A model generated the notes under the pieces. The model saw only the letters and a list, made by a program, of their open reading frames with translations. It was not told the origin of the DNA and ran no database searches. Source: Actinoplanes sp. DH11 (GTDB lineage Bacteria; Actinomycetota; Actinomycetes; Mycobacteriales; Micromonosporaceae). From it: a stretch of DNA of 64,000 nt. The stretch spans positions 47,335 to 111,334 of the forward strand of contig NZ_JAHWGU010000029.1 of assembly GCF_020873875.1 (NCBI RefSeq), read 5' to 3'. Position numbers and translations under genes: made by a program. Below are positions 25,563-34,200 of this stretch, piece by piece. The stretch's first letter is position 1; each line of letters begins with the position of its first letter.

Positions 25563-26912
25563 ATGGTTCCCGCAACAGACCCCGACCGCTTCCGTCGTGC
25601 TTCCGCTGCCCTTCCGACCCTGAACGCCCTGGGCCGAACCGAGTTGATCGCCAATGGGGCCGTCCGACCCCTTCCACCCAAGGCACGCGCCGTTCTTCTC
25701 CGGCTTGCCACGAGGGCCGACGAGCCGGTCGCAACGGATCTTCTGCATCGCGACGTATGGCGGGACGGACGGCAGGTCGGCCGCCCGGAACGTACCGAGA
25801 TCCAGAAACGGATCACCCTTATCCGGAAAGCCGCCGGGAAATCAATTATCGAAACCATCACGTCCGGCTCGGGAACGGCCTATCGGCTCTGCCTCGGCGT
25901 CGATCAGATCGACTTTCGCAGGTTCCGCCGGATGGTCGAGCAGGCGCAGCGGTCGGACGCCGCAACAGCGGTCACCCTGCTCGAGGAGGCGATGTTCCTC
26001 TGGCGCGGCAACCCGCTGCAGGACGTGGAGCGCCTGCCGTTCGCCGGGCCGGTGATCTCCGAACTGCACCGGCTGCACAGGCTGGCCGAGTGCGAGCTGC
26101 TCCGGGCCAGCCTCGCCATGGGCGACGACGACAAGGCGCTCGCCGTGTCCGCGCGATGCGACGCGGAGGTACTCCGGGAGGCAGGACTCGCCGAAGCAGT
26201 GTCCGCCCTGAAGGAGAAGGTGCGTCGCCGTCCACGCGAGCCCCTTCGCCGCCGGATCGAGGGTCCCCCGGCGTTCACCGTCTCCGTGGTGGCGGGCGAC
26301 ATCTTCGCGCACCAGGACGCGCATCTGGTCGTTGGCTTCACCGACACGTTCGACACCGACACGCGAGCAGATCGGGTCATCAACGGGCGGTCACTCCAAG
26401 CGGAGACCACCCGCCGGCTCTTCGGTGGCGATCGGGACCTTATCGACCGGCGTCTACGTACCGCACTCAAGGACGTCAAGCCCGCCGGGCGGGAGACCCG
26501 GGCCGGCAAGCGCCACGGCAAACTCGTGCGATTCCCCCTGGGTACCGTTGCCCCGCTCCGCCTGGGTGAACGTCTGCTGTTCGCGCTCGCCTACAGCCAC
26601 ATGGGCAATGATCTGATAGCTCGCTCCTCCCTGTCCGACCTCACGAGCAGCCTCGAACGCCTGTGGGAGGCCGTCCATCTGTACGGACAGTTGCAGCCGG
26701 TCGCCGTTCCGCTGATGGGTTCCGGTCTGTCACGTATCCCGGCCGCGACGCCCACCGCGCTGGCGGTCGCCGTCATCAACTCGTTCATCAGCCACAACAC
26801 TTCGACCTGGATGAGCACGGAACTTCGCGTCGTCGTGCGGCCCCAGGAGCTCGCGGGGATCGATCTGAACGAGGTCGCCGACCGTCTCGACCTTGCCGTC
26901 ACCAGTCGGTAG
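25563..26912 (+). CDS. SARP-type DNA-binding/BTAD protein fused to ThsA-like macro domain
   Basis: A 449-residue fusion. Residues 26-110 form an OmpR-like winged helix (LPPKARAVLLRLATRADEPV..LLHRDVW) and 114-215 a bacterial transcriptional activation domain, the layout of SARP regulators. Residues 238-432 are a macro domain of the Thoeris ThsA family (formerly DUF6430): VVAGDIF, VGFTDTFDTDTRADRVINGRS, GKLVRFPLGTVA, ALAYSHMGNDLIARSS, VPLMGSGLSRI. ThsA macro domains are known to sense TIR-made cyclic ADP-ribose isomers. Here the usual membrane helices are replaced by a DNA-binding unit, so ligand-controlled transcription is inferred. Start is ATG 25563, after AAGGAAAT; a TTG at 25494 lies over the palindrome. 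Confidence 0.85.
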   Translation: MVPATDPDRFRRASAALPTLNALGRTELIANGAVRPLPPKARAVLLRLATRADEPVATDLLHRDVWRDGRQVGRPERTEIQKRITLIRKAAGKSIIETITSGSGTAYRLCLGVDQIDFRRFRRMVEQAQRSDAATAVTLLEEAMFLWRGNPLQDVERLPFAGPVISELHRLHRLAECELLRASLAMGDDDKALAVSARCDAEVLREAGLAEAVSALKEKVRRRPREPLRRRIEGPPAFTVSVVAGDIFAHQDAHLVVGFTDTFDTDTRADRVINGRSLQAETTRRLFGGDRDLIDRRLRTALKDVKPAGRETRAGKRHGKLVRFPLGTVAPLRLGERLLFALAYSHMGNDLIARSSLSDLTSSLERLWEAVHLYGQLQPVAVPLMGSGLSRIPAATPTALAVAVINSFISHNTSTWMSTELRVVVRPQELAGIDLNEVADRLDLAVTSR

Positions 26913-26979
26913 CCCGGCGCGGAGCGGTGCCGGACGCCCGTACGCTCAGGTTCGCCCCTTCGCCGCCGATGTCAACGGC

Positions 26980-28176
26980 ATGGAGAAGCGGACCGAGCAG
27001 GCAGCGCGCTGGATGGGCACCGGCTACAGCGACAGCCCGGACGCGGCGGCGGCGGGCACTGCCGCGGCAACCCAGGCCATCGCCGGCCGGAGCCCGGCCC
27101 TGCTGATCGTCTACTGCGCCGTCCGCTACGACTTCGCGCGCCTGCTGGACGCGGTCCGGGCGCAGGCCGACGCCGGCACCGTCATCGTGGGCTGCACCAC
27201 GGCCGGTCACCTGACCCCCGGCTACGGGGACGTCGCCTCCGAGAGCGTGGTGATCGTGGCGATGGGTGGTCCCGGCCTCGAGGTGCGTGCCTCGGTGGCC
27301 CGCAACGCGTCGGCCTCGCGGCAGGAAGCCGGCGCCGTTGCCGCGGCGGGCGTGGCCGAGCTGACCAAGGAGCACCGGGCGGGCCTGCTGCTGTGCGACG
27401 GGCTGCTCGGCGAACAGGACGAGGTGGTCCGGGGCGCCTACTCCGTCGCGACCGCCATGGTGCCGCTGGTCGGCGGGTGCGCCGGTGACGACATGCGGCT
27501 GACCCTGACCCATCTGTTCTTCGGTGACCGCGACGGGGTGGAGGTGCTGACGGACGCGGTCGTCGGCGTGGCCCTGGGCTCCGACGCGAAACTGGGGGTC
27601 GGCATCGCGCACGGCTGGCACAAGCGCGGCGAGCCGATGATCGTGACCCGCAGCGAGAAAGGGCGACTGTACGAGCTCGACGGCGCACCGGCTCTCGACG
27701 TCTTCCTGGAGCGTACCGGCATCGACCCCGCGGTGCTGGAGAACGCGGGGGCGTTCGAGGCGGCTGCCTTCGCGAAGCCGCTCGGGTTGTCCCGGCGTAC
27801 CGGTGAGGACATCCGGATCGCGCACAGCTGGGACCCGGAGGACCGGTCACTGCTGTTCCTGGCCGACACCCCGCAGGGTGCCCTGGCGTGGGTGATGGGC
27901 GCCGAGGAGGGGTCGATCGCCGACGCCGGAGCGGTGTCGTGCCGGCAGGCCGTCGACGCGCTGGACGGCGCCGACCCGGTCGGGTTCCTGGCCTTCGACT
28001 GCGGCATCCGCAAGGCGGTGCTCGGCCCGGACGGGGTGGAGCGGGAGATCGCCGCCATCGAACGGGAGACCGGTGGTGCTCCCCTGGCCGGCTTCTACAG
28101 CTACGGCGAGTTCGCGCGCACCCGGGGAGCACGTGGCCTGCACCGGCTCACCGTCGTGACCCTCGCGATCGCCTGA
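26980..28176 (+). CDS. FIST N/C domain sensory protein
   Basis: A protein of about 398 residues with FIST-N (RWMGTGYSDSPDAAAAG, VIVGCTTAGHLTPG, SVVIVAMGG) and FIST-C (GRLYELDGAPALDVFLERTG, KPLG, LAFDCGIRKAVLG, AGFYSYGEFA) domains. FIST domains are thought to bind small ligands such as amino acids and usually sit in or near signalling proteins. Here the partner is the cyclic-di-GMP protein 10 bases downstream, so it probably passes a signal to that enzyme. The start is uncertain: ATG 26980 begins the family's usual opening, and an earlier start at 26893 would overlap the previous gene. Confidence 0.88.
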   Translation: MEKRTEQAARWMGTGYSDSPDAAAAGTAAATQAIAGRSPALLIVYCAVRYDFARLLDAVRAQADAGTVIVGCTTAGHLTPGYGDVASESVVIVAMGGPGLEVRASVARNASASRQEAGAVAAAGVAELTKEHRAGLLLCDGLLGEQDEVVRGAYSVATAMVPLVGGCAGDDMRLTLTHLFFGDRDGVEVLTDAVVGVALGSDAKLGVGIAHGWHKRGEPMIVTRSEKGRLYELDGAPALDVFLERTGIDPAVLENAGAFEAAAFAKPLGLSRRTGEDIRIAHSWDPEDRSLLFLADTPQGALAWVMGAEEGSIADAGAVSCRQAVDALDGADPVGFLAFDCGIRKAVLGPDGVEREIAAIERETGGAPLAGFYSYGEFARTRGARGLHRLTVVTLAIA

Positions 28177-28186
28177 GCAACCGCCC

Positions 28187-30436
28187 ATGACCTTGCACTG
28201 GTCGACGCACCAGCTGACCGAGTACTTCACGGCGGTCAGCGCCTCCGCCGACGAGGAGGTGGCCATCCGGGTCGCCGTGGAACGGGCTCTGGAGGCCCTC
28301 GACGCGGAGGTGGGCGCGGTCCTGCTGGCCGGTGACGACGGGGTACGCGGCCTGACCGGTCTGCCCGTGACGGTCCTGGCCGAACAGTTGCGTCCGGCCT
28401 TCCACGGTGAACCGGTGGTGGAGTTGCCGTTGCTGGGTGAGGCGAACGGAGCTCAGGCCGGCCTCGGCAGCGACATCGACGGCGAACTCGTGGTCGCGCG
28501 TGTCGACGACGAGTTCAGCACCGAGGAACGGCAGATGCTGCAAGGCATGGCCCAGGTCCTCGGGCTGGCGCTGCGCAACCTGCGGATCCTCACCACCGAG
28601 CGGGCACTGCGGGAGGAACGGGCGCTCGAAGCCCGGCAGCGACTGGAACTGCTGGAGGCGGTCCGCGCCCGGCAGGCCCTGCTGGAGACGCTGCTGTCCA
28701 TCCAGCGCGCGATCTCCCGGCGCGAACCGCTGCAGTCGGTCCTGGACGCCGTCACGGACGGCGCCTCGCGACTGCTGGGGCAGGCCCCGATCGCGCTGGT
28801 GCTGGCCGACCCGGCAGAACCCGCCAGCCTCATCGTGGCTTCGCGGGCGCACTGGCCGGAGCCGGCCGGCACAGCGAACGCCGCCCGGGAACCCGCGGCC
28901 GAGGCGATCGCCGCGGAGGAGACGGTGTGCCGGTCCGGGCCGTCCGGTGAGCTGACGCTCGCCACCCCGGTCCACGTCAGCGGTGTGGTGGCGGGGAGCC
29001 TGGTCGCGGTCGGGCTCGACGCGACCGACCCCGCCGCGGAGAACGCCGGCCTGATGTCCGCGTTCGGTCAGCAGATCAGTCTGGCGCTGACCGATGCGCG
29101 CACCGTGGAGGCGGTCCGGGAGGCGTACCGCGACCCGCTCACCGGCCTGCCCAACCGCAAACGCTTCCTGGAACGTCTCGACCAGATCCTGGAGGATCCC
29201 CGGATCGGGACCGTCGTCGTGCTGTTCATCGACCTCGACCGATTCAAGTCGGTCAACGACAGCCTGGGTCACAACGCGGGCGACGAACTGCTCGCCGCGG
29301 TGAGCGAACGCATCCTCGCCTGCCTGCGAACCGGTGACATGGCGGCCCGGCTGGGTGGTGACGAGTTCGCCGTGCTGCTCGAAGGGGTCGCGGTTGAGGA
29401 GGCCCGGGCGGTCGAGGAGGCCCAGGCGGTCGCGGAACGCATCGCGGTCCAGGTCGCCGAGCCGTTCCAGGTCGCGGGCCGGCCGGTCTACATCGGTTCC
29501 AGCATCGGCATCGCGACCCGGGCGGACTGCACCGCGGCCGGTGACATGCTGGGCAACGCGGACGTCGCCATGTACCGGGCGAAGCGAGCCGGGTCCGGCC
29601 AGGTGGTGGTCTTCGAACCGGAGATGCACGCCGAACAACTGGCCCGGCTGGAGCTGCGCGCCGACCTGCAGAACGCCCTGGCCGCCGGCGAGTTCCGGCT
29701 CGACGTGCAGCCACTGGTCCGGCTGGGCACCGGCGAACTCGAGGGCGCCGAAGCACTCCTGCGGTGGCACCATCCGCGCCGCGGCCTCGTACCGCCCGAC
29801 CAGTTCATCCCGATCACCGAGGAGACCGGCCTGATCAACGAGATCGGCCGGTGGGTGCTGCGCGAGTCCCTCTCACAGGTCGCCGGCTGGCGCCGGTCGC
29901 TGCCCGGCCTCACCGTCAGCGTGAACGTCTCCGCCCGGCAGATCATCGATCCCCGGTTCGTGACGGACGTGGCCGACGCGCTGGACTTCGCGGGCGTGCC
30001 GGGGAGCGCGCTCACCCTCGAACTGACCGAGACCGTGCTCACGACCGATCCGGCGAGGGCTTTGACGAACCTGCGGCTCATCAAGGAGCGCGGGGTACGC
30101 CTCGCGGTCGACGACTTCGGCACCGGGTACTCGTCGCTGTCCTACCTCCGGCAGTTCCCCGTCGACCAGGTGAAGATCGACCGCAGCTTCGTGAGCGGCG
30201 TGACCACCTCGGCGCAGGACAACGCCCTCGTGCGCGCGGTCGTCGACCTCGGGCGGGCGCTGCGCCTGGAGGTCGTGGCCGAGGGCATCGAGGACGCCGA
30301 ACAGTTGCAGGCTCTGGTACGGATGGAATGTGACCTCGGTCAGGGGTACCACCTGCACCGGCCCATGGATCCGCGGCTCTTCGCGGACGTCATCCGGCTC
30401 CCCCGACCGGATCTGATCACCATCTCCCGCGGGTGA
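28187..30436 (+). CDS. GAF-GGDEF-EAL cyclic-di-GMP protein
   Basis: A 749-residue cytoplasmic signalling enzyme. Two GAF-like regions (about 10-140 and 175-305) are joined by a coiled helix (RALREERALEARQRLELLEAVRARQ). A diguanylate cyclase domain has an intact GGDEF at 390-394 and a likely inhibitory RxxD (381-384) five residues ahead. A phosphodiesterase domain has EAL at 522-524, and DDFGTGYSSLSYLRQFPVDQVKIDRSF. Both active sites look complete, so it may both make and break cyclic di-GMP. It follows the FIST gene by 10 bases as a sensor-output pair. No membrane helices are seen. Confidence 0.95.
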   Translation: MTLHWSTHQLTEYFTAVSASADEEVAIRVAVERALEALDAEVGAVLLAGDDGVRGLTGLPVTVLAEQLRPAFHGEPVVELPLLGEANGAQAGLGSDIDGELVVARVDDEFSTEERQMLQGMAQVLGLALRNLRILTTERALREERALEARQRLELLEAVRARQALLETLLSIQRAISRREPLQSVLDAVTDGASRLLGQAPIALVLADPAEPASLIVASRAHWPEPAGTANAAREPAAEAIAAEETVCRSGPSGELTLATPVHVSGVVAGSLVAVGLDATDPAAENAGLMSAFGQQISLALTDARTVEAVREAYRDPLTGLPNRKRFLERLDQILEDPRIGTVVVLFIDLDRFKSVNDSLGHNAGDELLAAVSERILACLRTGDMAARLGGDEFAVLLEGVAVEEARAVEEAQAVAERIAVQVAEPFQVAGRPVYIGSSIGIATRADCTAAGDMLGNADVAMYRAKRAGSGQVVVFEPEMHAEQLARLELRADLQNALAAGEFRLDVQPLVRLGTGELEGAEALLRWHHPRRGLVPPDQFIPITEETGLINEIGRWVLRESLSQVAGWRRSLPGLTVSVNVSARQIIDPRFVTDVADALDFAGVPGSALTLELTETVLTTDPARALTNLRLIKERGVRLAVDDFGTGYSSLSYLRQFPVDQVKIDRSFVSGVTTSAQDNALVRAVVDLGRALRLEVVAEGIEDAEQLQALVRMECDLGQGYHLHRPMDPRLFADVIRLPRPDLITISRG

Positions 30437-30495
30437 GGCATCTCCGCCTGTGCGGGCTCGTCGCGCCTGTACGGGCTCGTCGCGCCGGCGCGGAC

Positions 30496-31446
30496 TCATC
30501 GCGCGGGCCCGGACCGGTTGCCGGGCGCCGCCGGCGTGAGGATCGTCTTGCCGGGCAGCCGTCCCGCTTCGGCATCACGGTGCACCGACGCGAGGTCGGC
30601 GAGGGGACGGGACGCGGCGATGTCGACGCGGAGCCGGCCGGCGTCGATCAGTTTCACCAGCGCCGTGAGATGCTCGGTGTCGTTGGTGACCACGAACCGC
30701 GTCGAGCGGATCTGTGGCGGGGTGAGGTGCTCGACCTCGACCGTGGCGGACACCAGGATGCCACCGGGCCGGACCAGCGGCATCAGCAGCTCGGCCTGCT
30801 CTGTCTCGACCGCGGCGAAGTTCAGCAGGACGTCGACCGGCTCGTCCAGCGCGTCGGCGAGCGCCGTGGTCGTGTAGTCGACGACCTGGTCGGCGCCGAA
30901 CCCCCGGACCGCCTCGGTGCGGCCCGGACCGGCGGTCGCGACGACATGCGCCCCGGCCTGCTTGGCGAGCTGGACGGCGACACCGCCGATGCTGCCGGTG
31001 CCGTTGATCAGCACCCGCTGCCCCGCCGCGACGTCCGCGTGCACGAACACCGCCTGCCAGGCGGTAACCCCGGCCACCGGCAGCGCCGCGGCGTGCGCGA
31101 GCGGGATCGCAGCCGGTGCGGGCACCAGGTGCTCGGCTGCCGCGACCGCGAAGTCGGCGGCGGCACCCCCGTCGAGCCGGCCGACCACCCGGTGACCGAC
31201 GCTGACGGTGCGCACCGAGCGGCCGACCTCGGCGACCACGCCGGCGAGATCAGTGCCCAGGGTGTACGGCATGTCGAGCGCGAACATCGACCGCAGCAGG
31301 CCGCGGCGCAGCCCGATTTCGGACGGGTTGAACGACGTCGCGGCGACCTCGACGAGAACCTGATCGTCGGCGGGCACCGGGCGGGGAACATCGTCGTGGC
31401 GGATCACGGACGGGTCACCGTACTGATGGATGCGCATGGCTTTCAC
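30496..31446 (-). CDS. NADP-dependent quinone oxidoreductase (MDR family)
   Basis: A 316-residue zinc-independent member of the medium-chain dehydrogenase family. It opens with VKAMRIHQYGDPSVI, contains TLGTDLAGVVAEVG, and has the dinucleotide-binding INGTGSIGGVAVQLAKQAGAHVVAT. The catalytic zinc cysteine is absent, as in quinone reductases. I chose GTG 31446 with GGAGA just ahead, since it gives the family's usual N-terminus; ATG 31455 and 31437 are alternatives. The divergent AraC gene 91 bases away is the probable regulator. Confidence 0.9.
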   Translation of the reverse strand: MKAMRIHQYGDPSVIRHDDVPRPVPADDQVLVEVAATSFNPSEIGLRRGLLRSMFALDMPYTLGTDLAGVVAEVGRSVRTVSVGHRVVGRLDGGAAADFAVAAAEHLVPAPAAIPLAHAAALPVAGVTAWQAVFVHADVAAGQRVLINGTGSIGGVAVQLAKQAGAHVVATAGPGRTEAVRGFGADQVVDYTTTALADALDEPVDVLLNFAAVETEQAELLMPLVRPGGILVSATVEVEHLTPPQIRSTRFVVTNDTEHLTALVKLIDAGRLRVDIAASRPLADLASVHRDAEAGRLPGKTILTPAAPGNRSGPAR

Positions 31447-31537
31447 GCTCTCCATCCTCGGCCCCGCAGCGAAGACAACCTATACGCTGCGATCTGCCTT
31501 TCATACGCGATCGTCTCTGTCGCCGTAGGGTGACGCG

Positions 31538-32398
31538 ATGGACGTACTCAGCGACGTGCTCGCGGTCATGCGCACCGGTCAGCCCCGCTCGAAACAGATG
31601 ACATGGCAGGCGCCCTGGTCGCAGTACTTCGCTCCGGTGCCCGGCGCCGCGGGTTTCCACGTGAACCTGGCCGGACCGTGCTGGCTGACCCGCCCGGACA
31701 CCGAACCCCTCCACCTGGCGGCCGGGGACATCGTGTTCCGCCCGCACGGCCGGGGCCACACCCTGGCCGGCCACCCACCCGCCGCACCGGACACCACGGG
31801 CCCGGCGACCGTGACGCTCTGCGGCGCCTACGAGCTTGACCCCACCCTGATGCACCCGCTGCTGTACGACCTGCCGGAACTGATCCACATTCCGGCCCGG
31901 CCCGGCCGGCATCCCGGACTCCACGCCGCCGTCGACCAGCTCGCCGCCGAACTGGCACGCCCCCGGCTGGGCACTGACGCGCTCGTACCCCTGCTCCTCG
32001 ACGCCCTGCTGCTGTACCTGCTGCGGGACTGGTTCGACGGGCAACCCGTGCCGCACACCACCGGCTGGGCCGCGGCCCTCAACGACCCGGTCACCGCGGC
32101 GGCGTTGCAGGCCATCCACCGCGACCCCGCCCATCCGTGGACCGTCGCCGGCCTCGCCGCCGAGGGCGGGCTGTCACGGGCGCCGTTCGCCCGCCGCTTC
32201 ACCGCCCTCGTCGGCCGGCCGCCGTTGAGCTACCTCACCTGGTGGCGTCTGACCACTGCCGCACGGCGGCTGCGCGGCGACGACGCTCCACTGAGCGCCG
32301 TCGCCACCGACGTCGGGTACACCTCGGAGTTCGCGTTCGCCACCGCGTTCAAGCGCCAGTACGGCACCGCGCCCGGCAGATACCGCAGACAGCGATGA
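31538..32398 (+). CDS. AraC family transcriptional regulator (cupin N-terminal)
   Basis: A 286-residue regulator. The first half is a cupin-type ligand domain (FAPVPGAAGFHVNLAGPCWL, LAAGDIVFRPHGRGH). The last 100 residues hold two helix-turn-helix units: WTVAGLAAEGGLSRAPFARRFTALVGRPPLSYL and PLSAVATDVGYTSEFAFATAFKRQYGTAPGRYR. The group with this cupin often controls an adjacent oxidoreductase, and here the divergent quinone oxidoreductase fits. The ligand is unknown. Confidence 0.93.
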   Translation: MDVLSDVLAVMRTGQPRSKQMTWQAPWSQYFAPVPGAAGFHVNLAGPCWLTRPDTEPLHLAAGDIVFRPHGRGHTLAGHPPAAPDTTGPATVTLCGAYELDPTLMHPLLYDLPELIHIPARPGRHPGLHAAVDQLAAELARPRLGTDALVPLLLDALLLYLLRDWFDGQPVPHTTGWAAALNDPVTAAALQAIHRDPAHPWTVAGLAAEGGLSRAPFARRFTALVGRPPLSYLTWWRLTTAARRLRGDDAPLSAVATDVGYTSEFAFATAFKRQYGTAPGRYRRQR

Positions 32399-32407
32399 GG
32401 CCTCCGG

Positions 32408-33679
32408 TCAGAACGGGCAGCGCGGACTGAGCCGGGCGTACGACCCGTTCGTGAACAGGTTCCCCTCGCTGACCCGGCGGCTGTACAGGCCACACACCTT
32501 GCGGCCGCCCGCGTTCACGTAGAGCAGCAGATCCTTCGGAACCTTGGCGTAGTCGCGGGCCCGCAGCGTCGCGCCGACGGTACCGGTGCGCACCGGCCCC
32601 GGCCCGGTGTTGAAGACCAGCGACACCAGCGCGTCGAACTCCGCCTGCCGCAACGGCAGATCCGGGTGCGCGGACCGCAGCGCGCTCGCGTACGTGCGTT
32701 CCGCCTTGTCCCGCAGCATCGACTTGGCCAGGTCCTGATCCATCCGCTGCCGCTTCTCCTCGGCCGTGCACCGGCCCGCGTGCAGGGCGAACCCGTATCC
32801 GACGGTGCACGTGCCGTACCCGTCGTCGTAGGGCGCCGCCCGGAACCCCTCCCACAGGGCGATGAACTCGACACCGGCGCCGGAGACGGTCAGGTTGCGG
32901 GCCGGCTGGCGGGTTCCCGCCGCCGGGGCCTGCGGCACGTTCGCCACCGTGGGGCGGCCGAGGAACCGGGCATCGCCGAAGGTGAAGATCCCGCCGTCGC
33001 GGGCCACCATCGTGTAGCCGCCGCCGGTGGGTGTCCGCGTCATTCCCGTGACGGGCGCGTTCAGGCGTACCCCGCCGAGGCTTTTGAAGAATCCGGCGTC
33101 GCCGAAGGCGAAGACGCCGCCGTCGGATCCGGTGAGCCAGTAGCCGCGCCCGGACGGCGTGGCGGTGATGCCCACGACGTTCGAGACGCGCACGCCGAGG
33201 CCCGGCAAAGACTTGTGGAACCCGGCGTCACCGAAAGCGAACACACCACCATCAGCACCCGCCAGCCAGTAGCCACGCCCCGACGGCGTAGCGGCGATCC
33301 CCACGACGTTCGAGACGCGCACGCCGAGGCCCGGCAAAGACTTGTGGAACCCGGCGTCACCCAGGGCGAACACACCACCGTCAGCGCCGGCGAGCCAGAG
33401 GCCGCGCCCGGACGGGGAGGCGGCCGCGCCGACGATGTTCGCGACGCGCACCTTCAGGTCGGGCAGATCCTTGACGGCGGGGGCGTCACCGTACGCGGCG
33501 ACCTCGCCGGATCGGGTGGCGACCCAGTAGCCACGGCCCGTCGGCGTGGCGGCGACAGCGACGGGAGTCTGCTGGAGGGTGGACGACGCGGCGATCGAGG
33601 GTGGGGCCGGTCCGAGGACGGAGAGGCCGGTGACGGAGAGGCCGGTGACGAGAGTGAGAGCGATGGCCTGGAGACGCAT
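32408..33679 (-). CDS. Secreted GH24 lysozyme-like enzyme with 43-residue repeats
   Basis: A 423-residue exported protein. After a signal peptide (RLQAIALTLVTGLSVTGLSVLGP) there are five tandem repeats of about 43 residues, each with SGRGYWLAGADGGVFAFGDAGF-like core, probably a propeller or wall-binding unit. The C-terminal 165 residues are a phage-lysozyme (GH24) domain: the catalytic glutamate in LWEGFRAAPYDDGYG, then TVGYGFALHAG and a helical bundle with FDALVSLVFNTGPG. It would cleave peptidoglycan glycan strands. ATG 33679 follows GGGGAAA. The middle repeats are nearly identical at DNA level with 129-base spacing. GH24 is usually phage-borne, but no other phage gene is near. Confidence 0.88.
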   Translation of the reverse strand: MRLQAIALTLVTGLSVTGLSVLGPAPPSIAASSTLQQTPVAVAATPTGRGYWVATRSGEVAAYGDAPAVKDLPDLKVRVANIVGAAASPSGRGLWLAGADGGVFALGDAGFHKSLPGLGVRVSNVVGIAATPSGRGYWLAGADGGVFAFGDAGFHKSLPGLGVRVSNVVGITATPSGRGYWLTGSDGGVFAFGDAGFFKSLGGVRLNAPVTGMTRTPTGGGYTMVARDGGIFTFGDARFLGRPTVANVPQAPAAGTRQPARNLTVSGAGVEFIALWEGFRAAPYDDGYGTCTVGYGFALHAGRCTAEEKRQRMDQDLAKSMLRDKAERTYASALRSAHPDLPLRQAEFDALVSLVFNTGPGPVRTGTVGATLRARDYAKVPKDLLLYVNAGGRKVCGLYSRRVSEGNLFTNGSYARLSPRCPF

Positions 33680-33941
33680 GGTTTCCCCTAGCGCGTGAGA
33701 TTTCCGCATTTCGGGGACAAGCCTGAACCAGGGGAATCCGCCCCGCCTAGAGTGGAACGTCCGATTTGCCGCGACGGGTGGTGGGATCCGCCCGGGCAGC
33801 GCACCGCACGGCACCGGCCGGGCGGGCCACGCATCGTCCGGCCTAATCCGTTCGATGCCGGCGAGCGCGCCCGCGCACCGGCGCACCGTGCCGACGACAG
33901 GCCGGCTTGGATCAGCGGGGCAGGCTCCGTCCATGGCGAGA

Positions 33942-34018
33942 TGTTGATCTGCTAACGATGCGAAATCGCGGTTTCAACCCCTTGATCACAGCGATTTCGT
34001 AGCGCTAGCAGATCAACA
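33942..34018. repeat. 77-bp interspersed palindromic repeat, copy 2
   Basis: The same hairpin element as at 20506, in the opposite orientation. It lies between the lysozyme-like gene's upstream region and a 15-base minisatellite. The inner segment differs from copy 1 at only a few positions. Confidence 0.9.
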
Positions 34019-34024
34019 CCGGCG

Positions 34025-34172
34025 CGCGGGCGAACCCGCCGCAGGTCAACCCGCCGCAGGCCAACCGCCGCGGGCGAACCCGCCGCGGGCGAACCCGCCG
34101 CGGGCGAACCCGCCGCGGGCGAACCCGCCGCGGGCGAACCCGCCGCAAGCCAACCCGCCGCGCGGGCGAACC
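34025..34172. repeat. 15-bp minisatellite
   Basis: About nine to ten tandem units of roughly GCGGGCGAACCCGCC, perfect in the middle and degenerate at both ends. It lies just downstream of the FAD/Fe-S dehydrogenase and adjoins repeat copy 2. With the unmatched bases at 33680-33941, which hold no convincing gene, this makes a 520-base gene-free stretch. Confidence 0.85.
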
Positions 34173-34200
34173 GTGCGGACACCCCCGTATGGGCCGGGGG

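Noticed and set aside
32408..33679. The GH24 gene as a sign of a prophage
   Set aside because: No capsid, tail, terminase, holin or integrase gene is nearby, and the protein has a secretion signal and wall-type repeats.
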